The notes under the pieces are model-generated. The model saw only the letters and a list, made by a program, of their open reading frames with translations. It did no database searches and was not told the DNA's origin. The position numbers were made by a program, and so were the translations under genes. From Delphinapterus leucas (taxonomy: Eukaryota > Chordata > Mammalia > Artiodactyla > Monodontidae), in assembly GCF_002288925.2 (NCBI RefSeq), contig NW_022098026.1:18617823-18681822 (forward strand): a stretch of 64,000 nt of DNA, given 5' to 3'. Of the stretch, positions 31,861-44,800 are shown one piece after another (the first letter of the stretch is position 1; the number at the start of each line of letters is the position of its first letter).

Positions 31861-33730
31861 CAAGTGCAACAAATTTGTTGGTTTACTTATCCTTCTTTCC
31901 TTATATACATGGGCTGAACTGAGATGGACTGACATGCAGAAATTAAATGTCTTGAGAAAATGCAGGTTGCATGTAAAAGAACTACATGTAGCTAAAGTCC
32001 CTGTATCTACAATTTAGTTGTCAATCTCATATTTCTTATGAGGAATAAAGCCTTTTATTACCTCAAAGTTAAAAAAATCCTTGGACTATACAGTTTCCCT
32101 TTTTCCTTCCCTGTCTGAAAGATGATCAAAAGGAAGAGAGTGCTTTGAAACATGTTAAATTAGACCCTAATAAATATTCCCACTGGTTTTCTGTGGGAAA
32201 ATATTTTATTCTAATGTTAATTTCCAACAAATATACTTTTAAGAGGGATTTTGTGCTCCACTACTTATTCAGCCTTTGAAAAATCAGTGTATTACTTTTC
32301 TTTCAGTAGTAAATACCATCTTAATATATATCAAAACCAAGGTTACCCACTAAATCACATTAGTACTTATTGATATTTTACACTGAATACATTGAGTATG
32401 ACTTTATATATTCATCAAATGTATTACCTGATATGATTTCTCAATTAGTTTTCACATTTGTAAAACCACATGAATGTGGCATATATGGAAATATTAATTT
32501 ATATTTAATATACAATCTATATAGCAGTCACCAAAATCTAGGAGATTGAGAGTTCCTAACTCCAATACTGACTGTCAAACTACTGAAAACAAGTGTCTTA
32601 GGTAAAGGTCCTGGTGAAACAAAGATCACTGCTTGATCATTATACTCACAGTTATACTCAGGGTTGGTTGCTAGGGACTGAGTAGAGAGTGTATTTTTCT
32701 CTCTCAAATATACTGGGGGAAATGTATATATCCAGATTTCCTTTCTCTGTCCTTGAGATTCACGTAATGAATTTAAAGAGTTTGTTCAGGTAGCTGCATC
32801 AGAAATTATTTTTGTGATAGTGGTAGAAATGACAAGCAGTTCCTTTGTAATGTTGCACCAGTCAATACCTGTTTTTGCCTAAGGATGTAGCCATACCAAT
32901 TCTGGATAATCCAGCTCTGAAGTGGGTTGGGCAGTGCTGGGTTTCTTTTGTTGGCGCTATTAGTTTGAGTTGTGACCTAGTCACACATGCCTACTGAAGA
33001 TATGAGCTAATTAAGTTCCACAAATTCTAACTAAAGCCAGTGTACATGGCATTTACATCAAAATAGTTTTCTAGAAAAGGTACTTTCCCCACATTTTCTA
33101 CAATGTATTATCTAGAAAGAACATTTACCTAAAATGTTCTTCTCATAGAAAACTGTCTCTTTTTGACATGTGAAATGCCAAAATGGGCATTTACCAAGCC
33201 AAAAAAATGTTCACAATCTTCGAATTGCTCTTTAAATAAATGCTTGGCAGAATCGATTTTTAAAGTCATTTTAAAAATCATTTTTTGTAGAATTTTCAGA
33301 TTCCAGTTCAAGGGAGGTGAAATATTAAAAATTACACAATCAAGATATACAAGGCCCTTTGTTAAAGTTGCAAGAGAGTAGACAATGCCAAAGCTTTTGC
33401 TTTTAGCCAATCTCTCTTGGCTAAACTCGTATGGACATTCTCAGGGTCAAAGAACATTTGCCATACAAACTTCCCCAAATGCCTTTCTTGCGATCTTTGA
33501 TCACAGGATTAGTTAGAGCATTAGTTCTTTTAAAGCCCTCTTTATTGACAAAGGCGATAGAGAGATAGAGCTAACAGAGGTACAGAGATCTCCTCTGAGG
33601 GGGGAAGACGCCCTTAGCTAGCCTTGTTTTGCATCACAGAGACAATTAGTGTGGCTGGCAGGAGCCAGGGGGCAGGTGGAGGACTCCTGAAGGAAGAGTA
33701 ACTAAAAAAAGTTAGTCTTTGCTGTAAGTT
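31860..33730. other. Repeat-poor stretch upstream of the ANKHD1 promoter
   Basis: No CHR SINE or L1 piece is recognisable for about 1.9 kb, the longest such gap in the intergenic region. Overlapping open frames of 93 codons (minus, 33129-33410) and 72 codons (plus, 33163-33381) show no familiar motif and are probably chance. Conserved non-coding DNA is possible but cannot be shown here. Confidence 0.4.
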
Positions 33731-33734
33731 TGGC

Positions 33735-33940
33735 ACTTTGTTAAGCGCCTGACGTTATTACCAATTTATTCATAACAACAACTCAATGAGGGAGGTATTA
33801 ATATTAGCCCCATTTTACAGACGGGCGAACTGAAAGTCACAGAGACTAAACAACTAACGCCCGGAGGTCACACAGTAAGTAAGTGGCGGCACCAGAACTC
33901 GAAATTGCTCCAGATCATGCACTCTTAACCACTGCATTCA
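33735..33940 (-). repeat. Antisense MIR at the promoter edge
   Basis: 'attagccccattttacagacgggcgaactgaaag', 'ggtcacacagtaagtaagtggcggcaccagaactcgaa' and 'cactcttaaccactgcattc' are the MIR reverse complement in order. CpG-rich for a MIR because it borders the CpG island. Confidence 0.8.
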
Positions 33941-35850
33941 GCCCCGCGGTGTGATTCCGCGCGCTGTCCACGGCCTTCCCACCCTCCTTCGTGGGACAGT
34001 TCCCGGTACTGAGGCATGGCGCTGTCCAGCCCTCAGGCCCGCCGCCTTCCACAGGCAAGAGAACGCGGCCCCGAGGGGCGACCCCGCCCGCAGGTTGTAG
34101 AACTGCCGCGCCCAGCCACGTCCTGGCACGCGGGCTGGCCGAATCGCCACCGGGCGGTCATCCTCAACAGCTCTCTGGTTCCCTCAGCTCGTGTGGCTAG
34201 GCTCCTCTCGGAAAGGCGGGAGGCACTCAGCCGTAACGACCCCACTCGATCGTCTCTCCCAGCCCCCTACTCCCGCCCAAAGAGCCAGAAGCAGAGTTTA
34301 CACAGCCTCCCCTGTCCCAGAGGCGGTGACCTCTCTAGTGACTGACACGCCGCTCCTCCAACCAGGGACGGGCAGGAAGGTGGAGCCTACCTGAGACTGA
34401 CAGCTTCTTCCCTCCAATCCGCGTGCAGCAACTCTCCGCGCCTGGCAGAGAGCGACAGGTGGGGACTGCGTTACCTCCGCGCCTCTTGCACCACTGACGT
34501 AAGAGCCTCACTAAGCGCTGGGTGAATTCACTCCAAATCTCACCAATTCTTGCAGGTCGTCACCTCGGCCGTCATTTTAATCAAGAGTGGAAATTCCCCA
34601 ACCCTTTCCCGTCACCTCAGATGGGGGCGGGATGAATGGTACACTTACCGGCCAATTGTACCACGCGACGTCCTGTGACAAAGTGACCGACACTTTCTGT
34701 CGCCAATGAAGTTTTCCATTGTCAGGGGTCACTATGACTGACCACAAGGCCAACTAATCCACTTTAAGGTCGTGACGCGATAGTCAGCGAGACTGGCCAA
34801 TAGACATAGAAAAAGACCGGAAGTCGGCACGTGGGGAATAGTAGGCGGGTGTTCGCAACCGCCTAGGCCTGCGCGGGTCAACGCAGCTTGGGGGCTGCGA
34901 GCCAGGGAGCGGCGCGTGACGAAGAGTCTGAGCGACGGCTCGCCTTTGCCAATGAGCTGCAGCCGCTGGGGAGCTGCAGCCAGTGGCGAGTGTGGGGGCG
35001 GGAGGCAGCAGGTTAGGCAGTGAGAAGTTAGTGGCGCTGCTGGGACGGGGGGGAAGGAGACGCTTCTTCCTCCTGCTGGTCTTCTCGTTTCCCGGGATTG
35101 GCGGCGGCGGTGGCCGCGGCCGCGGGTGACTCGGCAGCGTCTCCGGCTTCGCGTGAGAACCATGCTGACCGACGGCGGAGGCGGCGGCACCTCCTTTGAG
35201 GAGGATCTGGACTCAGTGGCTCCGCGATCCGCCCCAGCCGGGGCCTCGGAGCCGCCTCCGCCGGGAGGGGTCGGACTGGGAATCCGCACCGTGAGACTCT
35301 TTGGGGAGGCCGGGCCGGCTCCGGGAGTCGGTGGCGGCGGCAGCGGTGCGGGCGGAGGGGACGCCGCGGCGCTGGATTTCAAGTTGGCGGCTGCCGTCCT
35401 GAGGACCGGGGGTGGAGGTGGTGCCTCTGGTAGCGACGAGGACGAGGTGTCCGAGGTACGGCTCGGGGACCCCCGCCTCCCACACAGCTTGAGGCACGAA
35501 TTCTCTCTGGGCCGGCGCAGGGCAGGGGCCACCCTCCCGCTGCTCAGGCGGAGTCGTTTTCTGACAGCGATCGGCTCCATGGCGGCAGTGGCAGCGGTGC
35601 GGGCCTAGTGCGCCCTCGGCTTACTCTTCAGCCCGCGGCTCGAGCCGGACCACTTCCCGTCACCATCCATAGACCCACAATAGGGAATCCTTTGGTCTCT
35701 GAGCTTCGCGCGGGAACCGGGACTCCTCGGGCACCTCCCGCCCACCCCGCTTTGGAGATGGGGGGGCGGGGTCTTGCCAGAGTCCCTGCCCTTGGTACTG
35801 AGAGAGCGAGACAGAGGGTCAGGGTGAGAGAGGGAGAGTGAGACAGAGAC
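33941..35850 (+). promoter_or_regulatory. ANKHD1: CpG-island promoter of ANKHD1
   Basis: The sequence turns strongly GC- and CpG-rich and has no TATA box. Visible sites are: CRE-like TGACGTAA (34495-34502); four CCAAT boxes (34652, 34703, 34797 and 34949, all in this orientation); a consensus ETS/GABP site ACCGGAAGT (34816-34824); an E-box CACGTG (34828-34833) just after it; and a GC box gggggcggga (34994 on). The start site is likely near 34950-35100, ahead of a GC-rich 5' UTR, but it cannot be fixed without cap data. This is the layout of a broadly expressed housekeeping promoter. The island continues over exon 1 and the start of intron 1. Confidence 0.8.
35162..35455 (+). CDS. ANKHD1: ANKHD1 coding exon 1
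   Basis: 98 codons from [17 protein letters not shown] to SDEDEVSE, phase 0, donor gtacgg. Low complexity: Gly runs, Pro-rich PPPPGG and an acidic end. The core [16 protein letters not shown] is the recognisable conserved part. The Gly/Ser stretch (about residues 57-70) differs in length from human as I recall it, as expected for GC-rich repeats. A GTG at 35126 extends the frame upstream but has no support as a start. Confidence 0.95.
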
Positions 35851-38800
35851 AGAGAGACAGAGCTGGCTTGCCTAAAGAGCATTGCCGCTGTACTGTGTCT
35901 CTCGTCAGAGTTGCAGGGTTGGACATTATTTGCCTTATGCCTTACTTGTGTGTTTAAGGAGGGGTCTTAATTCCCCTCTATAGTTTGAGACAGGTGAGTA
36001 CTAAGGAGCTCTCTGCTTTTGCGCTGAAAAATCACGTGAGTCTTGCGCCTGGAACTTTGTGTGAAGTTAGACAGGAAAAGAAAGTTCCATTGCATCTTTG
36101 AGCTTCGCAACAGCTGGATAGCTGAACTCTGGAGATTTTTAGGCTTGGAGAAGATGAGGCCCTGTATGGACACCTTTTGCACTGAGGGAAATTTGTTATC
36201 AGGTCCTTAGTTTCTTTTAACTCTTATACTGGGCCTTTTTAGGTCTAGGCAACCTAGAATGGTAGGCATCAACTTTTGGGCTCTAGAGCAAAAGGAGATG
36301 TTTTATATCTGCACTTTTTTCCCTTGACTTTGGCTTGGTTATAGTACTGTCTTGTGATGACTATTGTTCTAAGTGCTCAGAGTATTCTATTTTGGTTCTA
36401 AGATGCCTGGTTCACCCCCTATGACATTTTAACCTCCAGTGTTGGTCTTAAAGTACAGGGATTTCTATATATGTACAACCATCCTGGCTTTTGTATTTGA
36501 GAGGAATAAGGAGACACTGCATTTGTGGGTTGTAGAATACATTTAGTGCACAGTCTTGCCATTCTTGGTCTGAACAGGAATTCCTTTAGATTTAAAACCT
36601 TAGTGTATTCTAACCCCAATATTTTGCTTTGGAAAAAACTGTGTGGGTTGTAAAGGAGATAGTTCCTTGAATATCTGTATCTTTGAATTTCACTGTAAGA
36701 GAAATAACTTCTAAGCCAAGGTGGGACAGGATTTTATTTGAGTAGGCAGTTAGGGATAGACTCTCTGGAGCACTTCCACTCCTGGGCTTGTGTAAGGCTT
36801 TCATTTAGACTTTGAATGAAAATTGATGAGAGATGAACCTAGAACACATTTACCTTTTACCTAGGAAATAAAGTGGGAATATCTTTAGGCTCTAAAAGAT
36901 TAGAGTCTATTTTTCTTTGAAACTTCTAAGAGAGACTGAAAAGGTTTGCTTTGGTCTGGATGTGATAGAAGGATGATGTCCTTGATTTTCTGGACCATTT
37001 TTGCATAATTGTCATTGATGAGATGAAACATCACACATTTGTTTTTACTTCAGTAGTATTCTTAAATTTCTTCAGAGGTAGAGTGCTAGTGAGCTTCCGA
37101 AGTTATGAATCTAACTCTATGGGCTCATGTGTTATATCTGGGTAAATGAGCTTTTGAAATAACCATTTATGTGAGGCTTGTTCGCGCATCCATATGACAT
37201 GGAGAAGAAATTCCTGGAATATCTAGTGTCTGTTGTATATTATGTGTGGTAGGATATAGTCTATACCTTTGTGAGTGAAATGACCTTTTTTTCCCAAGCA
37301 AATTTCTTGGATTTTCTTTTTTCTCTGACAAGATGAGTGTCTTCTCCCATATTATTAACTTTGAACTTCCAGTGTGAAAAGACCATACATAATATTCTTC
37401 AAAAAACACTCACCCAACTGGCATTTGATGAATAATAATAGAACCTTTATTTTCATCATACCTAAATGTTTTAGAACCAAATATTTAGAATGTAGACATT
37501 CAGAGAGATGGGTTGGTTTGTAGTTTGAGAGTGAAGTTTGTCTTGTTCCCCGAATGGGGCAGGACTAGGTGAGAAATGAGTAAGAAATGTGGAGGCCCAG
37601 TGCATTTGCTCTAGAGTTAGTTGAAATTCTGTACATTTGGTATACAGAAATGTAGATACTTTAAGGACCTCTTTTCTATTCATTATCAGAGCCTACAGCT
37701 GAGAAAAAACAAGGTACTTTCCCTCGCTGGCTAAGTCAAAACACCTTTTAGTTTGAAGAAGGGGCTTGTATCTTTTTGTAAATTTTTTATATTAGAATTG
37801 TGCTAGCTTAGGGAATGTCACTGTTTGGGATATTTGGTTCTTGTTGTTTTAAACATTGGGGTGAATACCTGTTTTGTATTTCTTCAGGCATGCTGAGCAT
37901 GTTCCTTAGCTGTCCAAGGCCTTGAATAGAAGAGTCAGAACTTGCATTGGATTATTTTGAAATGTACCCATTTTTCAGAATAGAAGTCAGGTTGAAAATT
38001 ATTTAAAAATCTCTTTTTAAATGTTAACTTTAGATTTGTAGTCTTGTTTTTAAGTAAGGTAAAAGGAAAATAAAATTCCTAAAGAAAGGATTTTGGTGAG
38101 GTTTATGATCTTTAATCTTTTGTCTTAAGAATGTATGCATATACCGTATGTATATGTGTGTGACATCTTCCTTTTAAAATTATGAAAGTAATATAGTCCT
38201 ATGGTAAAAAAGTTCAACAGTGTAGATAGTAGATATAAGATGAAAAGTAAAAGTTCTTCTCACCCCTACTGACCCTTCAAATCCCACTCTTCAGAGATAA
38301 CCAGTATTGAAATTTTTCTTTTGGAAAAATTTCCAGGCCTATATAGGCCTATATGTATATGTATACATGTTCATAAACACACTTAAAAGATAGATATCCT
38401 ATCTTGAGACAGGTGCTATATTTACAATTAGTTAAAAGCACATGGAAATTGTGTACAACATTTTATAGCAAATTATAGCAAAAGCTTTGTAGGGTTTTTT
38501 TTTTTCCTGAAGATTATGTTAAAGAGTCAAAGGCACACACCATACAGAGGGTCCATTCTGATTTTCTCTAATAGCAGATGGATCATTTCCTTTAGGGTTA
38601 CTTATGACCTACTATCTAGATAGAGCAAAGTTTCTCAACAGCAACGTATCGACATTTGGGGCCAGATAATACTTTGTTGTGAGGGGCTCTCCTGTGCTTT
38701 AGCAGCATCCCTGGCGTTTACTCACTAGGTGCCAGTAAAACCCACCCAGTTGTGACAGCTAAAAATGTCCTTAGACAAAGCCAAATGTCTTGTGGGGCAA

Positions 38801-41800
38801 AATCACCCCTGGTTGAGAATCACTGGTCTAGAGGCCCACTCTTATCTGGGATGGCAATTTTGTCATGAATACTCTGTATTCAAAGTTCAGGTAAACAAGG
38901 TGAGTCACTGCTTTTAATAGCATCTCAGGGCTTATGCTCATAACCTGAACAAGAGAGAAATTGAAAGAGGGTATGGACAGGTGTTCTATTTTTTTTTTAA
39001 TTTAATTTATTTTATTTAATTTATTTATTTTTGGCTGCATTGGGTCTTCGTTTCTGCGGGGGCTTTCTCTAGTTATGTTGAGCGGGGGCTACTCTTCGTT
39101 GCGGTGTGTGGGCTTCTCATTGCGGTGGCTTCTCTTGTTGCGGAGCACGGGCTCTAGGCGCGCAGACTTCAGTAGTTGCGGCAGGCGGGCTTAGTTGCTC
39201 CGTGGCATGTGGGATCTTCCCGGACCAGAGCTCGAACCCGTGTCCCCTGCATTGGCAGGCATATTTTTTTTTTTTTTTTTTGCTGTACGCGGGCCTCTCA
39301 TTGTTGTGGCCTCTCCCGTTGCGGAGCACAGGCTCCGGACACGCAGGTTCAGCGGCCATGGCTCACGGGCCTAGCCGCTCTGCGGCATGTGGGATCTTCC
39401 CGGACCCGGGCACGAACCCGCGTCCCCTGCATCGACAGACGGACTCTTAACCACTGCGCCACCAGGGAAGCCCTGGCAGGCGTATTCTTAACCACTGCAC
39501 CACCAGGGAAGCCCCGGACTGGTTTAATGTTGTAAATTTTCCATGGTAAATTTATAATTTTAGGAAACTTAAAATGCTGTATTGTTTTTGAAAAACTCAT
39601 TTATTGTCCATGAAAATGAATTTCTAAAAATCCTTTATGGGGACTTTGTTCAAGGTAGAAAGGCTTTACTTCATAAATTATCATCAATAGTGATAAAATA
39701 GGAAATATACCTTGGCATTCTAGTGAGCAAATTTTGGAGACATAAAAATGTCGATTGAAGGAAAAATTACATGTTATTACTGTAACAATTTTTTAAAATT
39801 TATTTATTTAATTTATTTTATTTTTGGCTGTGTTGGGTCTTCACTGCAGCAAGCGGGCTCTCTCTAGTTGTGGTGAACACGAGCCACTCTTTGCTGCGGT
39901 ACACAGGCCTTTCATTGAGGTGGCCTCTCCCGTTGCAGGGCTTGGGCTCCAGGCACACAGGCTTCAGTAGTTGTGGCACATGGGCTCAGTAGTTGTGGCT
40001 CACGGGCTCTAGAATGCAGGCTCAGTAGTTGTGGCGCCTGGGCTTAGTTGCTCCGCAGCATGTGGGATCTTCCCGGACCAGGGCTCGAACCTGTGTCCCC
40101 TGCAGTGGCAGGCAGACTCTCAACCACTGTGCCACCAGGGAAGCCCCTGTAACAATTCTTTATATTGCATGAGCATCAACCTTGCACAAGTTTCATTCCA
40201 TAAAGCCTTAAGACTTTACATAAAATGATTCGTTGGTGAGTATGGTTATATGGATGGTGGGTCGAAACAGAGTTGATTAGGTATGGGTAGAGGAAAACCT
40301 TTTTGTGAAACTCGAAGTATGTAGAGGTTTTCTTTTGGTTATTTAGTACATTTTCATAGGTGATTTACATTTGTACAGTTCATAAGACTAATATAAAGGC
40401 AAATACAGTAAAAAGTCTTGACCTTACTCCTGCTCCCAAGTATCCTGCCCTTTACACTTTAAATTTTTTATTTATTTATTTATTTTCGGCTGCGTTGAGT
40501 CTTTGTTGCTGTGCACGGGCTTTCTCTAGTTGCGGCGAGCAGGGTTAACTCTTCGTTGTGGTGCGTTGGCTTCTCTTGTTGCAGAGCACAGGTTCTAGGC
40601 ACATGAGCTTCAGTAGTTGTGACTCGCAGGCTCGGTAGCTGTGGCTCACGGGCTCTAGAGCGCAGGCTCAGTAGTTGTGGTCCACGGGGTTAGTTGCTCT
40701 GCGGCATGTGGGATCTTCCCGGACCAGGGCTCGAACCCCTGTCCCCCGCATTGGCAGGCGGATTCTTAACCACTGCGCCACCAGGAAAGTCCTCTCACTT
40801 GTTTCTACTTTGAGATAATGCCCTTCCTACTCTTATGAAATTAATTTTTAAAATAATCGTGTTTGACAAAATATCAAATTGGAAAGTTCATGTTAGGACT
40901 CTGGGTAAAGCCTTAACAGTATGGGAACCATTGATCTGAATGACTTGCTCAGGATCACACAGCTAATTTATAGTAGAAAATAGGTTATGTGACTCCCATT
41001 ATAGTTATCTTAACTGCTACATTGTCCTGCTGACTGTTTCTCTTCTGATGCATGAACTTAATTAGTTGCTTAGGAAATGCCTTCTCAAACTAGCATTTAA
41101 TCCGTAGTTCACCTTGTTGGAAAACTTTTATATTATGAAATTGGTGACTGCCATGTAGATCAATCAGTATATTAAGAAGGCAGTCAGGGACTTCCTGGTG
41201 GCGCAGTGGTTAAGAATCCGCCTGCCAGTGCAGGGGATACAGGTTCAATACCTGTTCCGGGAAGATCCCACATGCTGCAGAGCAACTAAGCCCGTGCGCC
41301 ACAACTATGAGCCTGCTCTCTGGAGCCCGCGAGCTACAACTACGGAGCCCGAGTGCAACAACTACTGAAGCCCACGCACCTAGAGCCCGTGCTCTGCAAC
41401 AAGAGAAGCCACCCAATGAGAAGCCCACGAACCGCAAGGAAGAGTAGCCCCCGCTCGTGGCAACTAGGGAAAAGCCCGCGCGCAGCAACAAAGACCCAAG
41501 GCAGCCAAAAATAAAAATAAATAAATAAAATTTAAAAAAATTATTTAAAAAAAAAGGCAGTCAAAGGTGTGCCATTGAGTATTGGAGGAACACTACTTTA
41601 AGGTAATTTTGTAATTGCACTTAAACTCGGAAAGTTTAGGTCTTATTATTCTTCATTTTAAGCGAATTAAGAAGTATTAGAAGTACCAGTATAGAAAGGC
41701 ATTTAACCAACTTTGCCACTATGGGAAACATTGGTTTTAATTTGTAAAAATTAAAATCTGTGTGCTATTCTATTGGTAGTTACTTATAGTGTATGTTTCC

Positions 41801-44800
41801 TATGAATAAAGATCATTTGCCTTATGATGATTGACTGGTTTACCTTTTTTCTGGTCAACTTTACCTAAACCAGGAGGAAAGTAAAGTTGTATATAAAGCT
41901 TTTTTTTATTTGATAAGCTGAAATTTAGCAACAGTTTGTCAAAGAACACATTCTGCTCTTCCTCCGCTATACATCCTTCTGTTCTCACAAAGTTTTTCCC
42001 TTAATGGATGCTGTTTCATTAGTAGAAAGAGTTTTTTTGTTTGTTTGTTTGTTTAAAGTACATATCCCACTGTATCCTAGTGGTTTGATTCACTGCATTA
42101 GTTTGCAATTTTGAAAAGAAAAAGGCAAGTACACTCCCAGGGATTAGCCCCAAGAACCAGGAGAACAGTTTATTAAATTGTCAAGTTTTGATGCTTTGTA
42201 ATGAGGACAGTTAGGTTGAGAACAATTTTTTAAAATTGTGGTAAAACAAGGATAACAAAATTTACCATTTTAACCATTTTTAAAAATTGTGTTAAAATAT
42301 ACATAACATAAAATTTACCTGTTTGTTTTGGCCATGCCGTGTGGCATGTGGGATCTTAGTTCCTCGACAAAGGATTGAACCCTCGCCCCCTGCAGTGGAA
42401 GTGTGAAGTCTTAACCACTGGACCGCTGGGGAAGTCCAGAATTTACCATTTTAACCATTTTAAAGTGGTTTTACGTACATTCACATTGTTGTGCAACCAT
42501 CACCACCAGCCATCTCCAGAACTTTTTCATCTTCCAAAACTGAAACTTTGTACCCGTTAGACAGTAATGCCCTGTCCTTCCTTCTCCAGCCCCTTAGCAA
42601 CCACAATTCTACTTTCTTTCTCTATGATTTTGACTACTCTAGGTATCTCAAATAAGTGAAATCATACAATTTTTCTACTTTTTGTGACTGGCTTATTTTA
42701 CTTAGCATAATGCCTTCAAGGTTCATCCATGTTTGCAGCATGTCTGACACTTAGCTGAATACTGTTCTATTGTATGTGTATACCATATTTTGTTTATTCA
42801 TTCATCTGTTGATGGACACTTGGATTGCTCCTCTGCCTTTTGGCTGGTGTGAATATGCTGCCGTGAACATAGGTGTATAAATACCTGTTCAAGTCCCTGC
42901 TTTTGCTTCTTTTCTGGTATATACCCAGAAGTGGGATTGCTGGAACATCTGTTAATTCTATTTTTAATTTTTTGAGGAACCACCATACTGTTTTCCATAG
43001 CAGCTGTACCATTTTATATTCCCACTGGCAAAGCACAAGGATTCTGATTTCTCCATATTCTAGCCAATACTTGCTTTCTATTTTTGAGAATAGCCATCCT
43101 AATGGGTGTGGGTTTGATGTTGAACATCTTTTTCATGTGCTTATTGGCCATTTGTGTATCGTCTTTGGAGAGATGTCTATTCAAATCCTTTGGCTCTTTT
43201 TTTTTCTTTTTTGGCCACACTGCCCAGCTTGTGGAATCTTAGTTCCGTGATCAGGCAGGGACTGAACCTGGGCCCGTGCAGTGAAAGCGCCAAGTCCTAA
43301 CCACTGGACCACCAGGGAATTCCCCCTTTGCCCATTTTTAATTGGGTTGTTTTTTCATTGTTTAATTGTAGGAGTTCTTTGGATGTTAATCCCTATCATA
43401 TGTATAATTTGCACACATTTTCTCACATTCCATTGGTTGCCTTTTTACTCTGTTGTCCTTTTGTGCTTAAAAGGTTTTAGTTTAGATGAAGTTCAGTTTA
43501 TCTGTTCTTTTCTTTTATTGTCTGTGCTTTTGGTTTCATATCCATAAAGTTGTTGCCAAATCCTATGTCATGAAGATTTTTTCCCAATGTTTTCTTCTAA
43601 GAATTTTACCCTTTTAGCTCTTACATTTAGGTCTTTGAGCCATTTTGAGATAACTTTTGTTTTTGGTGTAAGGTCAGCGTCTAACTTCATTCTTTAGCTT
43701 GTGGATATCCAGTTTTTCCAGCACCACTTGTTGAAAAGACTGTAATTTCTCCATTGAGTGGTCTTGGTATCTTGGTTGAATTGAATTGATCTTATATGGG
43801 AAGGTTTTTTCTGGGCTCTCTGTTCTATTCCATTGGTGTATATGTCTGACTTTATGCTAGTATCTCACTGTTTTTATTACTGTAGCTTTAGTAGTAAGTT
43901 TTGAAGTCAGGCAGTATTAATCCTCCAACTGTGTTCTTCTTTTTCAAGATTGTTTGACTAGCTAGGGTTCCTTGAGATTCCACGTGAATTTTAGGATGGG
44001 TCTTTGTATTTCTGTAAAAAATGCTGTGGGATTTTGATAGGGATTGCATTGAATATATAGATTGCTTTATGAGAACAAGTTTGAATACAAATCTTACATA
44101 ATTGTTTCACCACAGTAGATATTAGCAAATCAAAAAGCTTGAGACTGACAAAACATTTGAAAGCTTCTATGACAGGAGGAGACTGAGCACTCACTGATGT
44201 CCTCCCTGAAGCCATTGAACCCAGTTCACATGGAATACTGTGCTCTAAGTAGATGTTTCTTTTTTCTTTTTCTTTTTTTAAGTCTTTATTGGATTTGTTA
44301 CCATATTGCTTCTGTTTTATGTTTTGGTTTTTTGGCCACAAGGCACGTGGGATCTTAGTTCCCTGACCAGGGATCGAACCTGCATCCCCTTCATTGGAAG
44401 GTGAAGTCTTAACCACTGAACACCAGGGAAGTCCCTAAGTAGATGCTTCTGTAATATAATCGTTATTTTTTCCCTGTTTGTCCTCATATTGACTAATTTG
44501 TGATTGATCATGATGCTTCATATGTTGATAAAATGCTAGGAAGAATACTTTTTATGCTTTTTATCACTAGAGATGGGATGAGTTCCATTTCGGAAAAATT
44601 GTCTCAATCTGGTATTAAATCTAGATAAATGAACCTGCAGTATTTTCTTTAATGATGTAGAATTTAAAAGTTTTCACATAGGCATTTTATGAAATCTGAG
44701 TCAGAAAATAAAGGTTTGGCCATGTCAGTTGATACCTTGAGTGGTACACTTTGAAAGGACTTCCAGCACTTATCAGCTTCTAATTGATTTTCTCCTCGTG

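Larger units (their letters stand above)
42213..44062 (-). mobile_element. Antisense L1 (3' UTR and ORF2 end), decayed
   Basis: 'accattttaaagtggttttacgtacattcacattgttgtgcaaccatcacc' and 'ttcatccatgtttgcagcatg' (3' UTR), then antisense ORF2 wording 'gggattgctggaacat', 'ttgccaaatcctatgtcatgaag' and 'ccagcaccacttgttgaaaagac'. It is split by two CHR-1-like SINEs. Frames are broken. Confidence 0.8.

Noticed and set aside
33129..33410. Overlapping open frames on both strands
   Set aside because: 93 and 72 codons without motif, codon pattern or splice context. Kept only as part of a repeat-poor stretch.
35126..35161. Upstream GTG start for ANKHD1
   Set aside because: The ATG at 35162 has A at -3 and matches the known N-terminus. 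The GTG extension is 5' UTR.
34732..35580. 282-codon open frame on the minus strand across the ANKHD1 promoter and exon 1
   Set aside because: It lies antisense to a conserved coding exon in very GC-rich DNA, where stops are rare. It is made of Pro/Arg/Ser runs with no domain. A chance frame is far likelier than a gene, although divergent non-coding transcription is possible.
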